49,923 nucleotides of DNA from Phascolarctobacterium sp. (GTDB lineage Bacteria; Bacillota; Negativicutes; Acidaminococcales; Acidaminococcaceae): NCBI GenBank assembly GCA_004558595.1, contig SFCN01000005.1, positions 1 to 49,923 of the forward strand. The letters run 5' to 3'. Positions 8,951-17,855 of the stretch are shown in pieces. A program made the position numbers and the translations under genes. Position 1 is the stretch's first letter, and the number at the start of each line of letters is the position of its first letter. The notes under the pieces were generated by a model, which ran no database searches, had not been told where the DNA came from, and saw only the letters and a program-made list of their open reading frames with translations.

Positions 8951-11404
8951 ATGTTAGCATCTTTAGAATGGTTAAAGCAATATGTAGATATTAACATCTC
9001 TACCGAAGAGCTGTGCGATAAAATTACCCGCGTTGGCTTAGAGGTAGACACTGTAACCAAGCTGGGACAGGGCCTTGAGGGCGTTGTCACTGGCAAGGTC
9101 ATGGAAATTTCCCGTCACCCCAATTCTGACCACCTGTGGGTGTGCATGATGGATTATGGTCAGGGCGGTGAGCCGGTGCAGATTTTGACCGGCGCTCAAA
9201 ACGTACACCAATACGATATCGTTCCCGTGGCTGTAGTGGGCAGCGTGCTGCCTCCCAGCAGTCGTAATCCGGAGGGTCTGAAGCTGAAAAAGGCGAAAAT
9301 GCGTGGCTTGGACTCCTTTGGTATGCTGTGCAGCGCCGACGAATTAGGCATCGATAATAAGGTGCTGCTGCCGGAGCAACGTAATGGCATCTTTATTCTG
9401 CCGCCGGATACTCCCATTGGCGTGGACGTAAAAGAGGTTCTGGGCCTTAACGACACCGTCATCGATATCGATTTGACCAGTAATCGCGCTGACTGCTTCA
9501 GCATTATCGGCCTGGCTCGAGAAATCAGCGCCATCACCGGCTGTCCTCTGAAAATGCCCGCTATGGACGTGAAGGAAGCCGCCGCAGGTAAGGCCAGCGA
9601 TTATGTGAGCATTAAAATTGACGCGCCTGAGCTGTGCCCTCGCTTCGCTACCCGTGTGCTGAAGGATATTAAAATCGCCGAGTCCCCCGAGTGGATGCAG
9701 CGCCGCCTGCGCGCTTGCGGCGTGCGTCCCATTAGCAACGTAGTTGACGTTACCAACTATGTTATGCTGGAGCTGGGTCAGCCCATGCATGCTTATGATG
9801 CGGATAAGGTTGCCGGTCGTACCCTGATTGTACGCCGCGCTGAAGAGGGCGAGAAGCTCATTACCTTGGACGACAAGGAGCGCATCCTGAACCCCTCCAT
9901 GATTACCATTGGCGACGCTGAAAAGGCTGCGGGCCTAGGCGGCGTGATGGGTGGACTCCTGACTGAGGTTACCGGCGAAACCAAGAACGTTATTTTGGAA
10001 GCAGCTTCCTTCCACGGCCCCAGCATTCGTCGTACCAGCCGCGCTTTGGGCCTGCGTAGCGAGGCCAGCGGTCGTTTCGAGCGCGGTGTGGACACTATTT
10101 TGACCCACAACGCTCTGAACCGCGCAGCTAATCTTTTGGAAAATATGGGCGCCTGCGAAACCTTTGCCGGTATCGTAGAGGCTTATCCTGAAGAGGTTAA
10201 GCCTGCAGTTATCACAACCACTCCTGCTAAAATCAACGGTCGTATCGGCTTTGTAATTAGTCGTGAGGAAATTGTTGAGATTTTGGTAAAACTAGGCTTT
10301 GGTGTGGAAGAAAAGGGCGAGGAGCTGGTTGTAACCGCTCCCAGCTGGCGTCGCGATATTGAATGTGATGCGGATATCAGCGAGGAAATCGCCCGTATGC
10401 ACGGCTATGATTATATCGAAAGCCATCAACCGGAGTTGACCATTACCCAAGGTCACCAATCCGTGCTGGATGACGTTAAGGACGCTATTCAAGATTACAT
10501 GACCGCCGCAGGTCTCAATGAAATGATGACCTATAGCTTCATTAAGGCCACTGCCTTTGATAAAATGCTGCTGCCTGCCGAGGATAGCCGTCGCAACTGC
10601 ATCGAGCTCTTGAACCCCATTACCGATGCCTTCTCCGTAATGCGCACTACTATGATTCCCAGCGCTTTGCAAACCGCTTCCTTCAATCTGCGTAACCATA
10701 ATGATAGTGTCGCCGTGTTTGAGGTTGGCCGTATCTTCCTGCCCAAGGCGCTGCCCTTGACCCAGGATCCGGAAGAGCGTCCCATGCTGGCCGCAGTACT
10801 CAGCGGTCGTCGCAAGGCCTTGAATTGGTGCGATACTAAGGAAAATGTGGACTTCTATGATTTGAAGGGTATTGTGGAAGGCCTCATGGAAGCTATGCAG
10901 GTGCCTGAATATAGCTTGGTTCGCTCTAGCGCGCCTTATTTGCATCCCGGCAAGAGCTGCGATATTATTGTCAATGGCAGGGTTATCGGCTCCTTTGGCG
11001 AGGTTCATCCTGTAGCCCAAGAGAACTTTGAGCTGGACCAAACCACCTATGTTTTGGAAATGGAGGTACAGCCCTTGGTGGCTAGCGCAACGCAAGTGCC
11101 CAAGTACCAGCATCTGCCTAAGTATCCTGCTATGAGCCGCGATATCGCTGTGGTCGTACCTGCCGAGGTTACCAATGAGGAAATCGAAGGCGTAATTCGC
11201 ACTCACGCCGGCGAGCTGCTGCGCAGCGTGCGTGTATTCGATATTTACACCGGTAAGCAGGTTGCTGCCGGCTGCAAATCCATGGCCTTCAACCTGACCT
11301 ATCAGGCCGCTGATAGAACCTTGACCGACGCTGAGGTTGATGCCAGCATGAAGGCTGTAATCGCTCAGGTCGCCGAAGCTTATAAGGCGAAGCTGAGAGA
11401 GTAA
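8951..11404 (+). CDS. pheT: phenylalanyl-tRNA synthetase beta subunit
   Basis: This is the large subunit, 817 residues, with the normal domain order. An N-terminal EMAP-type tRNA-binding domain (about 40-150) is followed by the B3/B4 editing domain (about 210-400), the B5 DNA-binding-like fold (about 410-480), a catalytic-like core, and the C-terminal ferredoxin-like anticodon-binding domain (about 724-817, beginning PKYPAMSRDIAVVV). GGAGGAG precedes the start. It is co-transcribed with pheS and closed by a strong terminator. Confidence 0.97.
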   Translation: MLASLEWLKQYVDINISTEELCDKITRVGLEVDTVTKLGQGLEGVVTGKVMEISRHPNSDHLWVCMMDYGQGGEPVQILTGAQNVHQYDIVPVAVVGSVLPPSSRNPEGLKLKKAKMRGLDSFGMLCSADELGIDNKVLLPEQRNGIFILPPDTPIGVDVKEVLGLNDTVIDIDLTSNRADCFSIIGLAREISAITGCPLKMPAMDVKEAAAGKASDYVSIKIDAPELCPRFATRVLKDIKIAESPEWMQRRLRACGVRPISNVVDVTNYVMLELGQPMHAYDADKVAGRTLIVRRAEEGEKLITLDDKERILNPSMITIGDAEKAAGLGGVMGGLLTEVTGETKNVILEAASFHGPSIRRTSRALGLRSEASGRFERGVDTILTHNALNRAANLLENMGACETFAGIVEAYPEEVKPAVITTTPAKINGRIGFVISREEIVEILVKLGFGVEEKGEELVVTAPSWRRDIECDADISEEIARMHGYDYIESHQPELTITQGHQSVLDDVKDAIQDYMTAAGLNEMMTYSFIKATAFDKMLLPAEDSRRNCIELLNPITDAFSVMRTTMIPSALQTASFNLRNHNDSVAVFEVGRIFLPKALPLTQDPEERPMLAAVLSGRRKALNWCDTKENVDFYDLKGIVEGLMEAMQVPEYSLVRSSAPYLHPGKSCDIIVNGRVIGSFGEVHPVAQENFELDQTTYVLEMEVQPLVASATQVPKYQHLPKYPAMSRDIAVVVPAEVTNEEIEGVIRTHAGELLRSVRVFDIYTGKQVAAGCKSMAFNLTYQAADRTLTDAEVDASMKAVIAQVAEAYKAKLRE

Positions 11405-11464
11405 TCCTTGTAGCTAGGCGATTGCCCTAAGCGCTACTTTATAAAAATTCAACATTAAACGTTA

Positions 11465-11510
11465 GGCCACGAGATAGCTAATTCCTAGCTATTTCGTGGC
11501 CTTTTCTTTT
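11465..11510 (+). terminator. Rho-independent terminator after pheT
   Basis: A long stem pairs GGCCACGAGATAGCTA (11465-11480) with TAGCTATTTCGTGGCC (11486-11501) with one mismatch-like wobble. The tail is TTTTCTTTT. Confidence 0.9.
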
Positions 11511-11636
11511 TAATATAAATTATCCGTTAAAGTGGAAAACAGGCAGGAGTTTTGCAAAGCCAGCTCGAATTATAGTAATATTGTAATTTCTGTGAAGAAT
11601 TTTTCAACATAGAAAATAAAGGAGGAAAAGGTTAAA

Positions 11637-13061
11637 ATGGCAAAATATAAGTGTGGTGTTTGCGGTTTTATTTATGATGAGGCCAAGGAGGGCGCTCCTT
11701 TCGCGGATTTAGTGGTTTGCCCCGTATGCAAGCGTCCCGCGAGCAATTTTACAAAGGTGGAAGAGGAGGCTGCCCCTGAGGTAGAGGAGAATGCTGAAGT
11801 TTCTGCTGCTCCCACTCAGGCTAGCGAGGCTATGAATTTAGCTTATGATCCTCAATACGCTCGTCATGATACCTCCAATCGTTACATGGCGGAAATTCAC
11901 GAGATGGCCGTTACCGGCAAATCCATCAGCGGCGCCATGGGCACCAAGATGAAGATGCCCAATTGGGACGATATCCTGATTTTGGGTGCCCAATTAAATC
12001 CGCCGCCGCTGCTGGACGAGGAAGAGGTGTGCACCACCGTTGTTCTGGGCAAGAACGCCAAGCGTCCCCTGATTGCAGAAAATCCCATTTTCGTAACTCA
12101 TATGTCCTTTGGCGCCCTGTCTCGCGAAACGAAAATCGCCCTGGCCAAGGCTACTGCCATGGCCGGCAGCGTGGAGGAGAGCGGCGAGGGCGGCATCGTG
12201 CCGGAGGAGCAGGCCGCTGCGAAAAAATTTATTTTTGAATACATCCCCAATAAATATAGCGTCACTAAAGAAAACCTCATGAAGGCCGATGCTATCGAAA
12301 TCAAGATCGGCCAGGGCACCAAGCCCGGCATGGGCGGGCATCTGCCCGGCGAAAAGGTGACGCCGGAAATCGCCGCCATTCGCGGCTTTGGCGTGGGCGA
12401 GGACATCCACAGCCCCTCCAAGTTCCCCGAGATTAACAGTCGCGAGGACTTAAAGGCTATGGTAGCCATGCTCCGTGAGGAGTCCGATGGTCGTCCCATC
12501 GGCATTAAGATCGCTGCCGGTCGCATTGAGCGTGATTTGGAATACTGCGTTTATGCGGAGCCTGACTTCATTACCATTGATGGCCGTGGCGGCGGCACCG
12601 GGTCCAGCCCCTTCCTGCTCCGCGAGGCCACCAGCGTGCCCACTATCTACGCTCTTGCTAGAGCACGCAAATATTTAGACTCCGTAGGCGCTAAGGATAT
12701 CGCTCTCATTATCACCGGCGGTCTGCGTGTGTCCAGCGACTTCGCTAAAGCCATCGCCATGGGCGCTGACGCCATTGCCGTAGGCACTGGCGCGCTAATG
12801 GCCGCTGCTTGCCAACAATATCGCATTTGCGGTAGCGGCAAGTGCCCCATGGGCATTGCTACCCAGGACCCGGAGCTGCGCGCACGTCTGCATATCGACG
12901 CCGCTGCCCAAAGAGTCGCTAACTACCTTAAAGTATCCCTCGCTGAGCTCAAGAGCTACGCTCGCATTACTGGTCACAAAAACCTGCATGATTTAAATTT
13001 AAGTGATTTGTGCACCATTAATAGGGAAATCAGTGAATTCACCGATATACCTCATGCATAA
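11637..13061 (+). CDS. rubredoxin-domain / FMN glutamate-synthase-like oxidoreductase
   Basis: This is a 474-residue fusion. The N-terminus is rubredoxin-like, with YKCGVCGFIYD (about 3-13) and CPVCKRP (about 31-37), giving two CxxC knuckles for one iron. An acidic Pro/Ala linker follows. From about residue 90 on it matches the FMN-binding central domain of glutamate synthase (FVTHMSFGALSRET, GRGGGTGSSPF), with a C-terminal cysteine cluster CRICGSGKCPMG for an iron-sulfur centre. It lacks the class II amidotransferase domain, so it cannot hydrolyse glutamine by itself. A cytosolic ferredoxin/rubredoxin-linked oxidoreductase is likely, but the true substrate is unknown. A near-perfect GGAGG precedes the ATG. 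Confidence 0.85.
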   Translation: MAKYKCGVCGFIYDEAKEGAPFADLVVCPVCKRPASNFTKVEEEAAPEVEENAEVSAAPTQASEAMNLAYDPQYARHDTSNRYMAEIHEMAVTGKSISGAMGTKMKMPNWDDILILGAQLNPPPLLDEEEVCTTVVLGKNAKRPLIAENPIFVTHMSFGALSRETKIALAKATAMAGSVEESGEGGIVPEEQAAAKKFIFEYIPNKYSVTKENLMKADAIEIKIGQGTKPGMGGHLPGEKVTPEIAAIRGFGVGEDIHSPSKFPEINSREDLKAMVAMLREESDGRPIGIKIAAGRIERDLEYCVYAEPDFITIDGRGGGTGSSPFLLREATSVPTIYALARARKYLDSVGAKDIALIITGGLRVSSDFAKAIAMGADAIAVGTGALMAAACQQYRICGSGKCPMGIATQDPELRARLHIDAAAQRVANYLKVSLAELKSYARITGHKNLHDLNLSDLCTINREISEFTDIPHA

Positions 13062-13110
13062 TAGAAGCTGTTGACAAAAAGCTTTGCAAAGGAAAATCTT
13101 TGTAATATAA

Positions 13111-13141
13111 TAGGCTGCACCCAAAGGTGTGGCCTATTTTT
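13111..13141 (+). terminator. Rho-independent terminator after the rubredoxin/glutamate-synthase-like gene
   Basis: TAGGCTGCACC (13111-13121) pairs fully, with two wobbles, with GGTGTGGCCTA (13126-13136) and is followed by TTTTT. A second perfect 9-bp hairpin, TTTTGTCCC (13138-13146) with GGGACAAAA (13151-13159), overlaps the tail and strengthens it. The rest of the gap to 13376 is AT-rich and holds only the next promoter. Confidence 0.8.
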
Positions 13142-13305
13142 GTCCCTGCGGGGACAAAACTGTGATTTTTCTTTGCTGTTTGTTCTTTGTCATTATATTG
13201 AGTTAATAACGATTTTTCGAGCCTTATACTTATATAGTTGTTTAGATTTATACATAAAATTATATTGACAAGGGCTATTGTAAAATTCATTTAACAATAA
13301 AAATC

Positions 13306-13334
13306 TTGCACAATACTGCTTTATAGTGTACAAT
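13306..13334 (+). promoter_or_regulatory. promoter of the peptide transporter operon
   Basis: The -35 TTGCAC (13306-13311) and -10 TACAAT (13329-13334) are separated by 17 bases, 43 bases before the lipoprotein ATG. Confidence 0.65.
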
Positions 13335-13376
13335 AAAATCAGCCATATTATGTAAACTAGTAAAGGAAGGTGTATT

Positions 13377-14942
13377 ATGAAAAAGTTATTAGTTTTTCTC
13401 ATGGCGGCTTTGATGGTCGTTGCTATGGCAGTTGCTGGCTGTGGCGGCGATAAAAAGGCTGACAAGGCTGCTGGTGGCGTCGCTCACAAGGAAAAGCTGG
13501 TTATTGGTACCGATGCGGATATCAACAACCTGAACCTGCAAAAGCAACAGGATGCTGCTAACAACGTTATTTTGAAGAACACCCACCAAACTCTGGTTTT
13601 CTTCAACAATGGTTCCCAAGGCAAGGAGCGTTTCGTTCCTGGTCTGGCTACCGACTGGAAATTCGTGGATGATACCCATATCATCATGAATTTGCGTAAG
13701 GATGTTTACTTCAATGACGGCAAAAAGACTCCCATGACCGCCGAAGACGTAAAATTCACCCTGGACATGGCCATGAAGAACGTTATTAAATCCGCTCTGG
13801 CTGGCTTTGTCAAGTGCACTGTTAAAGACAAGTACCAAATCGAAATTGAAATCAAATCCTATAACAACGAATTCATTCAATCCCTGTCCTCCGTTCCTCT
13901 GTCCATCCAATCCAAAAAGGCTTATGATGATGGTGTGAAGGAGCCCTGGTTAATCGGCACCGGCCCCTACAAATATGAGAAATGGGTTCAAGGCGAATAC
14001 TGCCGTCTGGTAAAGGTTAAGGATTATTGGGGAAATAACCTGCCCGCAACCGATAACTTCGCTCCTGGCGTATCCGATATTATTGAATTCCGTCCTATGA
14101 TCGAAGCTTCCGCTCGTGTAATGGCTCTGCAAGCTGGCGAAATCGACGTTTGCGTGAATCCGCCCATTAACGACCTGAAATTCTTGAAGGACGACAAGAA
14201 GGTTACCGTTTACGAACAACCTGGTACTCGCCTGTTCTACTTCGCCTTCAACGTAGAAAAGAAGCCTTGGGATAACCAAAAGCTGCGTCAAGCAGTTGCT
14301 TGCGCTATCGACAAGAAGTCCGTTCTGGACGCTGCTTTAAACGGCAAAGGCACTCTGCAAAAGACCATTTTGAACCGTGGCCTGTGGGGCTTCTATGATG
14401 AAATGCCCGGCTATGACTTCAATCTGGAACGCGCAAAACAATTGATGAAGGAATCCGGCGTAACCGGCCCCATCAAGACCACTTTGACCTATGCGACCGG
14501 CGCTCCCTATGAGCAAATCGCAACCGTAATCCAAGCTAACCTGGCTAAGATCGGCATCACTGTTGATCTGGTTCCCATGGAACAAGCTGCTCTGAAGGCT
14601 GCTTGCAAGGATGGCAAACAATCCCTGTTCCTGTGGCGTTGGAACGAGGACTCCAAGGTTGACTTCGTATATCGCGACCTGTTCTACACTGGCTCCGGCT
14701 CTAACTACCATCACTTCGCTGATGCTAAGGCCGACAAGATGATTGACGATGTAGCGACCCTGAAGGATCAAAAGAAACGCATGGAAACCGGTATCGAGCT
14801 GCAAAAATACCTGGTTGACCAATGCCCGCAGGTTCCTCTGTACATTGCAAACCTGGTTATCGCTTATAATAAGGACTTGAAAGGTACTTATTTCTATGGC
14901 GGCGGCAACCACGATTGGCGTCACGCTTATATCGCTAAATAA
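13377..14942 (+). CDS. peptide ABC transporter substrate-binding lipoprotein (family 5)
   Basis: This is the extracytoplasmic binding protein of a Dpp/Opp/Nik-type importer, 521 residues. The signal peptide ends in lipobox AVAGC, with the lipidated cysteine at residue 22, so it should be anchored to the outer face of the inner membrane. The family 5 segment FVPGLATDWK lies near 82, and the C-terminal QCPQVPLYIAN near 483 is typical. The substrate is probably a peptide, given the peptidases downstream, although nickel, glutathione or other small solutes use the same fold. AAGGAAGG precedes the start. It is first in a five-gene importer operon, and the hairpin after it would favour high expression of this component. 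Confidence 0.9.
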   Translation: MKKLLVFLMAALMVVAMAVAGCGGDKKADKAAGGVAHKEKLVIGTDADINNLNLQKQQDAANNVILKNTHQTLVFFNNGSQGKERFVPGLATDWKFVDDTHIIMNLRKDVYFNDGKKTPMTAEDVKFTLDMAMKNVIKSALAGFVKCTVKDKYQIEIEIKSYNNEFIQSLSSVPLSIQSKKAYDDGVKEPWLIGTGPYKYEKWVQGEYCRLVKVKDYWGNNLPATDNFAPGVSDIIEFRPMIEASARVMALQAGEIDVCVNPPINDLKFLKDDKKVTVYEQPGTRLFYFAFNVEKKPWDNQKLRQAVACAIDKKSVLDAALNGKGTLQKTILNRGLWGFYDEMPGYDFNLERAKQLMKESGVTGPIKTTLTYATGAPYEQIATVIQANLAKIGITVDLVPMEQAALKAACKDGKQSLFLWRWNEDSKVDFVYRDLFYTGSGSNYHHFADAKADKMIDDVATLKDQKKRMETGIELQKYLVDQCPQVPLYIANLVIAYNKDLKGTYFYGGGNHDWRHAYIAK

Positions 14943-14957
14943 TTTACAAAGGTGTAA

Positions 14958-14990
14958 AACAAGGGAGGCTTAGTCCTCTCTTGTTTTATA
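14958..14990 (+). terminator. intercistronic hairpin between binding protein and permease genes
   Basis: An 11-bp stem pairs AACAAGGGAGG (14958-14968) with CCTCTCTTGTT (14975-14985), with a T-rich tail. It probably acts as a partial terminator or a 3' stabiliser, so that binding protein mRNA exceeds permease mRNA. Confidence 0.6.
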
Positions 14991-15029
14991 TACAAGCTTT
15001 TTGGAGAAACTGGAAAGGAGCTTGTTCGG

Positions 15030-15965
15030 ATGCTTAAATACGTTGTCAATAGACTTTTAAGCCTCATCCCGGTAATTTTAGTAACATCCTTTTTGATTTA
15101 CTGGGCTATGAGCCTGACCGAGGGCGACCCGGCTATGATGATCGCCGGCGATGGTGCGACCCAAGAAATGATTGACCAAATTCGTCATGATTTGGGCTTA
15201 GACCAACCCTTCTTACTGCAATACTTTAACTATATGAAGGGCATGTTAGTGGGTGACATGGGTAAATCCTATGTGACCAATAAGGACGTGTTCGCAACCT
15301 TCTTCCAATACCTGCCCAACACCTTATATCTGGGCGGTTCCGCTGTTATCATCGCTACGCTCGTGTCCATTCCCTTGGGCATTTATACCGCAATTAACCA
15401 AAACACCTGGAAGGATACCGCTGGCATGGTATTTGCTCTGTTCGGTACCTCCATGCCCAACTTCTGGCTGGGCCTGATGCTGATCATCATCTTCGCTCTG
15501 CATCTGAGATTATTCCCCACCGGCGGTAACTTCGGCTGGAAGAGCCTCGTATTGCCCGCTGTGACCGTTGGCTTTGGTTTGGCTGCTTTGATTACCCGTA
15601 TCACCCGTTCCTCCATGCTGGACGTTATGCGTCAGGATTACATGACTACTGCTCGCGCTAAGGGCTGCAGTGAGCACCGGGTAATTTATAAGCATGGCTT
15701 AAAGAACGCGTTGATTCCCATTATCACCGCCATCGGTCTGCAAATGTCTCTGGTTATCACCGGCTCCGTGCTGGCGGAAACCGTATTCAGCTGGCCTGGT
15801 ATCGGACGTTTGGTGTATGAATCCATCACCCGCCGCGATATTCCCATGGTAACAGGCTCCATTATTCTCTGCTCTATTTTAATGTGTATTATCAATCTAG
15901 TGGTTGACCTTGTTTACGCCTTCTTTGATCCGCGTATTAAGGCTCAATACAGCAAGAAGGGGTGA
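15030..15965 (+). CDS. peptide ABC transporter permease (DppB type)
   Basis: This is an inner-membrane permease of 311 residues with the DppB/OppB N-terminal signature (first helix MLKYVVNRLLSLIPVILVTS) and about six transmembrane helices. The cytoplasmic EAA-like loop DYMTTARAKGCSEHRVIYKH (about 205-224), which contacts the ATPases, is clear. AAGGAG lies 10 bases before the start. It pairs with the DppC-type permease that begins only a few bases downstream. Confidence 0.9.
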   Translation: MLKYVVNRLLSLIPVILVTSFLIYWAMSLTEGDPAMMIAGDGATQEMIDQIRHDLGLDQPFLLQYFNYMKGMLVGDMGKSYVTNKDVFATFFQYLPNTLYLGGSAVIIATLVSIPLGIYTAINQNTWKDTAGMVFALFGTSMPNFWLGLMLIIIFALHLRLFPTGGNFGWKSLVLPAVTVGFGLAALITRITRSSMLDVMRQDYMTTARAKGCSEHRVIYKHGLKNALIPIITAIGLQMSLVITGSVLAETVFSWPGIGRLVYESITRRDIPMVTGSIILCSILMCIINLVVDLVYAFFDPRIKAQYSKKG

Positions 15966-15970
15966 GGAAG

Positions 15971-16843
15971 ATGGCAGCAAAAAAACGTATTAAAGGACGC
16001 ACCATGTTCCAAGAAACCTGGCATCGTCTGATGAAGAATAAGGGCGCCGTGATTGGCATGGCCTTCCTGGCCTTTTTGGTAGTGGTAGCGCTCATTAGTC
16101 CCTTTGTTTTTGATTATGAAACCGATGTAATCGGCCAAAATTTAGCTAACAAGCTGCAGTCTCCCAACAGTGAGCACTGGTTTGGTACTGATGAATACGG
16201 TCGTGACCTGTTCGCTCGCGTTATGTATGGCGCTCGTTATTCCTTGGCCATCGGTATCGGCTCCGTGGGCTTTGGCCTTGTAGTAGGCACTATTTTGGGC
16301 TCTATCGCCGGCTTCTACGGCGGCAAATTTGATGATATTATCATGCGTGGCATCGATATTTTTTACTCCATCCCCAATATCCTGAAGGCTGTTGTAATCG
16401 TATCTCTGCTGGGCACTAGTACCATTAACCTGATTATCGCTCTGGCCATTTCCTGTGCCACCAACTACGCTCGTATTGTGCGCGCTTCTGTAATGACCGT
16501 TCGCGATTTGGAATATGTGGAATCCTCCTATGCCATGGGCTTGCCCACCTGGAAGATTATCCTCCGTCATATTCTGCCCAACTGCTTGTCTCCCATTATT
16601 GTGCAGACAACCCTTTTGATTGGTACTACCATTATTTCCGCATCCTCCCTGAGCTTCTTGGGTATTGGCGTGCCTGCGCCGGCTCCTGAATGGGGCGCGC
16701 TGCTCTCCGGTGGTCGCGCGCATATCCGTGGCGCCAGCTATATCTGCGTAATTCCCGGTTTAGCGATTATGTTCACCGTATTGGCTCTGAACCTTTTGGG
16801 CGATGGCCTGCGTGATGCGCTGGACCCGAAGCTGAAGAAATAA
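15971..16843 (+). CDS. peptide ABC transporter permease (DppC type)
   Basis: This is the second membrane subunit, about 290 residues, with a DppC-type cytoplasmic N-terminus, a first helix near 23-45, and the periplasmic segment HWFGTDEYGRDLFARVMYG (about 70-88) that marks this family. The EAA loop YVESSYAMGLPTWKIILRHI (about 181-200) is present. I start it at the ATG at 15971, since GGGGTGAGGA lies just upstream. The GTG at 15962 would overlap the previous stop and lies inside that site. Confidence 0.9.
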   Translation: MAAKKRIKGRTMFQETWHRLMKNKGAVIGMAFLAFLVVVALISPFVFDYETDVIGQNLANKLQSPNSEHWFGTDEYGRDLFARVMYGARYSLAIGIGSVGFGLVVGTILGSIAGFYGGKFDDIIMRGIDIFYSIPNILKAVVIVSLLGTSTINLIIALAISCATNYARIVRASVMTVRDLEYVESSYAMGLPTWKIILRHILPNCLSPIIVQTTLLIGTTIISASSLSFLGIGVPAPAPEWGALLSGGRAHIRGASYICVIPGLAIMFTVLALNLLGDGLRDALDPKLKK

Positions 16844-16856
16844 GGGGGCTTGCATT

Positions 16857-17855
16857 ATGGATTTAGTATTAGATATTAAGGACCTTGTGGTCCATTACGA
16901 AACAGAGGATTCCGATGTGCATGCAGTCAACGGCATTGATATCGCCATTGGCAAGCAGCGTACTTTGGGCCTTGTAGGCGAGACCGGTGCCGGCAAAACC
17001 ACTACGGCTCTGTCCATTATGAATCTAGTTCCCGATCCTCCGGGAGTTATTAAGAGTGGTTCTATTACCCTGGAGGGCAAGGACGTGCTCAAGATGAGCG
17101 ATGCCGAGCTGGAGGCTATGCGCGGCAATGATGTAGCCATGATTTTCCAGGACCCCATGACTGCCTTGAACCCGGTTATGACCGTGGGCGAGCAGATTGC
17201 TGAGAGCCTGGAGCTGCACCAAAACTTGAAGCCTGAAGAGGCCTTGGAAAAGGCCAAGGAAATGCTGAAGCTAGTAGGCATCGCCGAGGCAAGAGCTACT
17301 GACTATCCCCACCAGTTCTCCGGTGGCATGAAGCAGCGTGTGGTTATCGCTATCGCCCTGGCCTGCAGCCCCAAGCTGCTGATCGCGGATGAGCCTACTA
17401 CCGCTTTGGATGTAACCATTCAAGCTCAGGTACTGGAGCTGATGAAGGACCTGATCAATAATCGCGATATGTCCATGCTGATGATTACCCACAGCTTGGG
17501 CATCGTGGCCGAGATTTGCGACGATATGGCTGTTATGTACGCCGGTCGCATTGTGGAGAAGGGCACTGTGGACGATGTGTTCAACAATATGCGTCATCCC
17601 TATACTGAGGGTCTCTTCAATAGCCTGCCCAATCTGAAGGAGCAGGGGGAAATGCTAGAGCCCATTAAAGGACTTATGCCGGACCCGGCTGATTTACCGC
17701 CGGGATGCACCTTCGCACCCCGCTGTCCCTATGCGACCGAGGCCTGCTCCGCTAGCGTACCCACCCTTGAGCCCGTGGATGGCAGCAAGACCCATTTCGT
17801 AGCCTGCCATGCTTATGCTAGACCTGGCTTCGCTTTAAGGAGGAACCAAAAATGA
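16857..17855 (+). CDS. peptide ABC transporter ATP-binding protein (DppD type)
   Basis: This is the first ATPase subunit, 332 residues. Walker A is GETGAGKTT (about 41-49), the signature is FSGGMKQR (about 155-162), and Walker B is LLIADEPTTALD (about 176-187). The C-terminal OppD/DppD extension has the cysteine pattern CTFAPRCPYATEAC (about 284-297), typical of oligopeptide/dipeptide ATPases and often an iron-sulfur ligand set. It starts 13 bases after the permease stop and overlaps the next ATPase gene by 4 bases, so translation is coupled. Confidence 0.92.
   Translation: MDLVLDIKDLVVHYETEDSDVHAVNGIDIAIGKQRTLGLVGETGAGKTTTALSIMNLVPDPPGVIKSGSITLEGKDVLKMSDAELEAMRGNDVAMIFQDPMTALNPVMTVGEQIAESLELHQNLKPEEALEKAKEMLKLVGIAEARATDYPHQFSGGMKQRVVIAIALACSPKLLIADEPTTALDVTIQAQVLELMKDLINNRDMSMLMITHSLGIVAEICDDMAVMYAGRIVEKGTVDDVFNNMRHPYTEGLFNSLPNLKEQGEMLEPIKGLMPDPADLPPGCTFAPRCPYATEACSASVPTLEPVDGSKTHFVACHAYARPGFALRRNQK

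Noticed and set aside
10292..11206. 304-codon open frame on the - strand within pheT
   Set aside because: It is entirely inside the well-supported pheT frame on the other strand, shows no family motif and has no ribosome binding site. It is a shadow of codon use.
13084..13111. TTGCAA-N16-TATAAT promoter-like sequence
   Set aside because: Its start would fall inside the terminator hairpin at 13111-13136, so no useful transcript could result. It is probably chance in an AT-rich gap.
13265..13270. Perfect TTGACA before the peptide importer
   Set aside because: No -10 lies 16-18 bases downstream; TTGCAC/TACAAT at 13306-13334 fits better.
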